From the NCBI GenBank assembly GCA_015233295.1, contig JADFYC010000169.1, positions 1 to 7,930 of the forward strand: a stretch of 7,930 nucleotides of DNA, read 5' to 3'. The translations under genes and the position numbers were made by a program. Positions 5,647 through 7,930 of the stretch are shown here, piece after piece. Positions within the stretch are counted from its first letter, which is position 1; every line of letters starts with the position of its first letter. Below the pieces are notes generated by a model, which was not told the origin of the DNA, searched no databases, and was given only the letters and a program-made list of their open reading frames with translations. The stretch comes from Deltaproteobacteria bacterium. Lineage in GTDB: Bacteria; Desulfobacterota; JADFXK01.

Positions 5647-6933
5647 CTATTCATCATCCTCGGCCTGCTCTTTGGGTTTCATATGTTCCGGGATAACCAT
5701 CAGTTCCGCAATGGCCTCTTTGAAGTGGATGGCTTTAACGCCCAGGTTATATTCCTTATCGAGGTCTCTGATCTGGTCGATACAGTTGTGGCATGGGACA
5801 AAAATAATCTTGGCCCCAGTTTCTCTGATTTGCTCGGCCTTGATTTTACCGGATTTGAGGCGGTATTTTTTCATCTCCCCGCCCATAGGCATGGCCCCAC
5901 CACCACCACCACAGCAGTAGCTGTAATTCCCTTGTAATTTCATGGGCCGGAAATCTTCGGACAACATTTCAGCCAATCTCCGGTTCTTTTCCGCTAAGCC
6001 GCCGTTACGCACGACATTGCAGGGATCTTGCACGGTGGTGGGTTCTTTCACTTTGTGCCGGAGCTTGATCCGGCCATCACGGATATAGTCGTGGAACAGC
6101 TCCACAGAATGGACGACCTCTTGCTTGGGAGTGTATCCCAGCCACCCGGGCGCCTCGTACTTCACGGCCCGAAAGGCATGTCCACACTCGGTGACGGCCA
6201 CTTTTTCCACGCCCAGTTCATCGGCCCGTTTGAAGACGTTTTCGACAATCGTTCTGGCGGTTTGGACGTCGCCGGCAAACATGGCCAGGTTGGTGTCGTC
6301 CCAGCCCGGTTGGCTGCAGTAGGTGTAGTCTTCCCCCGCGACGTAAAAGATCTTGGCCACTTCCATCATATCCTGGGGATAAAACTTAGGTTCCCGGGCA
6401 TTGACGGTGTACATGATTTTGGCGCCCTTCTTGTCGATAGGGACGGTCAAGCCGACCAATTCTTCCGACATTTCCTCTTCAATCCATTGGACGGTTTCCA
6501 CCCACTCTTCGTCGGAGATGCTCATCTGGTTGCCGGATTCCTTGTAATTATTGATGGCCGCCAGAAGACCTTGAGGAGCCATTCCTTGGGACAGCAGCAA
6601 AGCCCGCAACAGAGAAATCATCATGGCGATATCAATACCGAAGGGACAGTATAAAGTGCATCGCCGGCACATGTTGCACTCATAATAAACCGTCTTGTAA
6701 ATCTCTTGCAAATATTCTCGGTCGACCCCGCCATATTTCTTGATCATATCGTTGATGAACCTAATTTTGTAGGACGGAATCATCTTAGGGTCACGGTTGT
6801 TGGCGAGATAAAAGTGACAGGTATCAGCGCACATTCCACAATGAGCACAGATACTTAGCCACGTCTTAATACGGGCGCCCAGTCTAGGGGTCAAAAACTC
6901 CATTATAGTTCTTGGAATTATTTCTCCGTTCAT
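5647..6933 (-). CDS. HdrD/DsrK-family iron-sulfur oxidoreductase (HmcF/TmcB-like)
   Basis: A 428-residue cytoplasmic-side redox subunit. The N-terminal part has two [4Fe-4S] motifs, C29/32/35/39 (CAHCGMCADTC) and C86/89/92/96 (CNMCRRCTLYCP). The C-terminal part has a complete CCG domain: C305 (QDPCNVV), C340-C341 (YCCGGGGG) and C381/C384 (PCHNC), the ligand set for a non-cubane cluster or a thiol/disulfide-active site in HdrB/HdrD/DsrK. An earlier, degenerate CCG-like half holds only C206 and C250. The start is the ATG at 6933, with AGAGGAG 6 nt upstream; an upstream TTG at 6939 abuts that site and is rejected. It follows the cytochrome b gene by 49 nt and likely pairs with it, as HdrD does with HdrE. 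The stop is TAG. DsrK is less likely because no DsrJ, DsrO or DsrP lies nearby and the protein is shorter. Confidence 0.88.
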   Translation of the reverse strand: MNGEIIPRTIMEFLTPRLGARIKTWLSICAHCGMCADTCHFYLANNRDPKMIPSYKIRFINDMIKKYGGVDREYLQEIYKTVYYECNMCRRCTLYCPFGIDIAMMISLLRALLLSQGMAPQGLLAAINNYKESGNQMSISDEEWVETVQWIEEEMSEELVGLTVPIDKKGAKIMYTVNAREPKFYPQDMMEVAKIFYVAGEDYTYCSQPGWDDTNLAMFAGDVQTARTIVENVFKRADELGVEKVAVTECGHAFRAVKYEAPGWLGYTPKQEVVHSVELFHDYIRDGRIKLRHKVKEPTTVQDPCNVVRNGGLAEKNRRLAEMLSEDFRPMKLQGNYSYCCGGGGGAMPMGGEMKKYRLKSGKIKAEQIRETGAKIIFVPCHNCIDQIRDLDKEYNLGVKAIHFKEAIAELMVIPEHMKPKEQAEDDE

Positions 6934-6939
6934 GAACAA

Positions 6940-6946
6940 CTCCTCT
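6940..6946 (-). promoter_or_regulatory. Shine-Dalgarno site of the HdrD-like gene
   Basis: AGAGGAG on the minus strand with 6 nt to the ATG at 6933. It decides against the in-frame TTG two codons earlier. Confidence 0.75.
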
Positions 6947-6982
6947 GATTGAGTATCATTAAACCAAGATTATCCCTTAAAT

Positions 6983-7648
6983 TTAGATTGAATAGCCTCT
7001 CCGGCCAAACTCAACTGCGGCGGACGCCCGGGAAAAGAAAAATAGAATAATGTGGGATAGTTTGGTAAAGGGAATGAGGATCAACATCAATTCTCCGGAC
7101 AACATGTGAAACAACATCATATTATTGCCCAGGAAGGAAATATGATTCAAGGTGCCATGGGTCGCAAAGTATCCCGTTAGGAAAGGCAATGCCGTGACGA
7201 CCATTAGAAAATAATCGGAAAAAGTGGAGATGAGGCGGATATCCGCAGAAAAGATGCGTCGTAGCAGTAAAAATACCGCAATGCCAAGGAAGACAAGGGT
7301 CATCCAGTCGGCCACATTTTGAGGCAGGGCCGGCCAACTGACGGCGAAGACCGACTCCTCCCACAGACTGATGTGCCCGGCCAGAAAAATGGGGACGGCC
7401 AGCAGACAGATGTGGAAGGTGTACGTCAATACGGAGTAAACGGGATTCTTGACCACTGTTACATTCATGGGTAACAGCCAACGGCCAAGGGTGGAAAGAA
7501 CATAGCCCCATTTGAAATGCTCGTGGATCACTTTGTCCTTCTTGCGTGATTCCGAATAGAACGTTACCGCCCTCATCACACAGCCGATGATAAAAATCAA
7601 AAATGCGGTCCACAAAAGGGGACCTTCGACGAATGAATAAAAGTTCAT
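6983..7648 (-). CDS. NarI-type cytochrome b membrane subunit (HmcE/TmcC-like)
   Basis: A 221-residue integral membrane protein, close to the usual size of HmcE/TmcC/NarI gamma subunits. Five predicted helices lie at about residues 9-28, 71-93, 113-131, 141-163 and 177-206. Candidate haem-b ligands are H79 and H92 in helix 2 and H181 and H199 in helix 5; the latter pair has the 18-residue spacing typical of NarI. Unlike the second cytochrome of this block it carries no CxxCH. The ATG at 7648 is preceded by GGAG with 6-nt spacing inside a long purine-rich leader. It is the first gene of the operon after the promoter at 7732-7760 and is followed closely by the HdrD-like gene. The pair probably links the quinone pool to a cytoplasmic HdrD active site. 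Confidence 0.88.
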   Translation of the reverse strand: MNFYSFVEGPLLWTAFLIFIIGCVMRAVTFYSESRKKDKVIHEHFKWGYVLSTLGRWLLPMNVTVVKNPVYSVLTYTFHICLLAVPIFLAGHISLWEESVFAVSWPALPQNVADWMTLVFLGIAVFLLLRRIFSADIRLISTFSDYFLMVVTALPFLTGYFATHGTLNHISFLGNNMMLFHMLSGELMLILIPFTKLSHIILFFFSRASAAVEFGRRGYSI

Positions 7649-7731
7649 GTTCTTCTCCCTCTCCTTTCATTTTGACGGTACCCGCATCAATTCCGACAAA
7701 AGCAGCCCGGAATCCTCCTTTATTACATCTT

Positions 7732-7760
7732 CCTATATACTCACAGGGGTTTATTGTCAA
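7732..7760 (-). promoter_or_regulatory. sigma70-type promoter of the redox operon
   Basis: On the minus strand, a perfect TTGACA (7760-7755), a 17-nt spacer and TATAGG (7737-7732). It lies between the 3' end of rlmH and the first cytochrome gene, giving a leader of about 77 nt. A T6 run lies just upstream of the -35. The leader includes AAAGGAGG (7721-7714), which is not followed by a well-spaced start codon. Confidence 0.6.
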
Positions 7761-7806
7761 TCAAAAAAGCCTACAAACAGCCGCCGAGTATCTGGTGAAT
7801 TAGCGG

Positions 7807-7930
7807 TCACTTATGATACGGTAAACCGGCCCTGATGGTCAAAGCTCGGTATATTTGTTCCGATAAGATCAACCGGGTCATTTCATGGGTCAAGGTCATC
7901 CGGGACAAAGACAATACAAATTTGGCCTGT
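7807..7930 (-). CDS. rlmH: 23S rRNA (pseudouridine1915-N3)-methyltransferase, C-terminal end (partial)
   Basis: The last 40 codons of a minus-strand gene that runs off the right edge, ending in TGA at 7809-7807. The visible tail has the RlmH signature: LSLSRMTLTHEMTRL, then ILSEQIYRA and the closing PYHK. In this SPOUT methyltransferase family the C-terminal segment belongs to the knot and substrate-binding region and normally ends in PYH followed by one or two residues. RlmH methylates pseudouridine 1915 in helix 69 of 23S rRNA. The stop lies 47 nt upstream of the -35 box of the redox operon promoter, so rlmH is probably a separate transcription unit. I saw no clear hairpin terminator after it. 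Confidence 0.9.
   Translation of the reverse strand, partial: QAKFVLSLSRMTLTHEMTRLILSEQIYRALTIRAGLPYHK

Noticed and set aside
6028..6654. A 208-codon plus-strand open frame
   Set aside because: It lies entirely antisense to the HdrD-like gene, and its composition (many His, Phe, Gly, Val) is that of a mirrored coding frame.
5647..7648. Calling the first pair DsrMK
   Set aside because: The families are related, but no dsrJ, dsrO, dsrP or dsrC lies beside them and the CCG protein is only 428 residues. HmcEF/TmcBC/HdrDE-like is the safer label.
7122..7760. A long minus-strand frame starting at the TTG of the -35 box
   Set aside because: It overlaps the five-helix cytochrome gene out of frame, its start is part of TTGACA, and it has no recognisable domain.
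1..7930. CRISPR array, insertion sequence or rRNA
   Set aside because: No regularly spaced direct repeats, transposase frame or rRNA segment was seen; the only sizeable repeat is the element at 5437-5551.

Overview
The window looks like a chromosomal segment of an anaerobic, mid-GC bacterium, most likely a member of the Desulfobacterota (sulfate-reducing or syntrophic 'deltaproteobacteria'). The main reason is a block of membrane redox genes: two NarI-type b-haem membrane proteins, an HdrD/DsrK-family iron-sulfur protein with a CCG domain, and an HdrC-like protein with four [4Fe-4S] motifs. A beta-oxidation-type 3-hydroxyacyl-CoA dehydrogenase lies next to it. The lineage is an inference from gene content, since no rRNA is present.

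Layout, left to right. 60-1547 (minus) is an AlbA_2/RecG-C-type ATPase-like protein, probably an accessory gene. 1802-2122 (minus) is a small protein with two zinc ribbons; its frame continues past an in-frame TAA into a lysine-rich tail ending at 1721. 2273-2348 (minus) is tRNA-Asn(GTT), with a good promoter at 2373-2401. 2349-2721 is a gene-free stretch with that promoter, a small palindrome and a candidate promoter and leader for the next gene. 2722-3582 (plus) is a 3-hydroxybutyryl-CoA dehydrogenase. A strong hairpin at 3592-3631 followed by a U-tract on the minus strand separates it from the convergent redox block.

The redox block (7760 down to 3661, all minus) starts from a promoter just after the 3' end of rlmH, which enters from the right edge. 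Transcription order is: HmcE/TmcC-like five-helix cytochrome b (7648-6983); HdrD/HmcF/TmcB-like iron-sulfur protein (6933-5647); a 280-bp gap with a 115-bp nested inverted repeat; a second NarI-type cytochrome b carrying one CxxCH haem-c motif (5366-4368); and an HdrC-like tetra-cluster protein (4368-3661) whose start overlaps the preceding stop. The four proteins plausibly form one or two membrane complexes that move electrons between the quinone pool or periplasmic cytochromes and a cytoplasmic thiol/disulfide or iron-sulfur partner.

The most unusual observation is that the second cytochrome b is interrupted by an in-frame TAG exactly where the protein should continue; both sides are needed for a complete NarI fold. 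Together with the in-frame TAA in the zinc-ribbon gene, this gives two frames in 8 kb each broken by one stop codon. Possible explanations are recent nonsense mutations, sequencing or assembly error, or (for TAG only) recoding. No CRISPR array, transposase, integrase or rRNA was seen.
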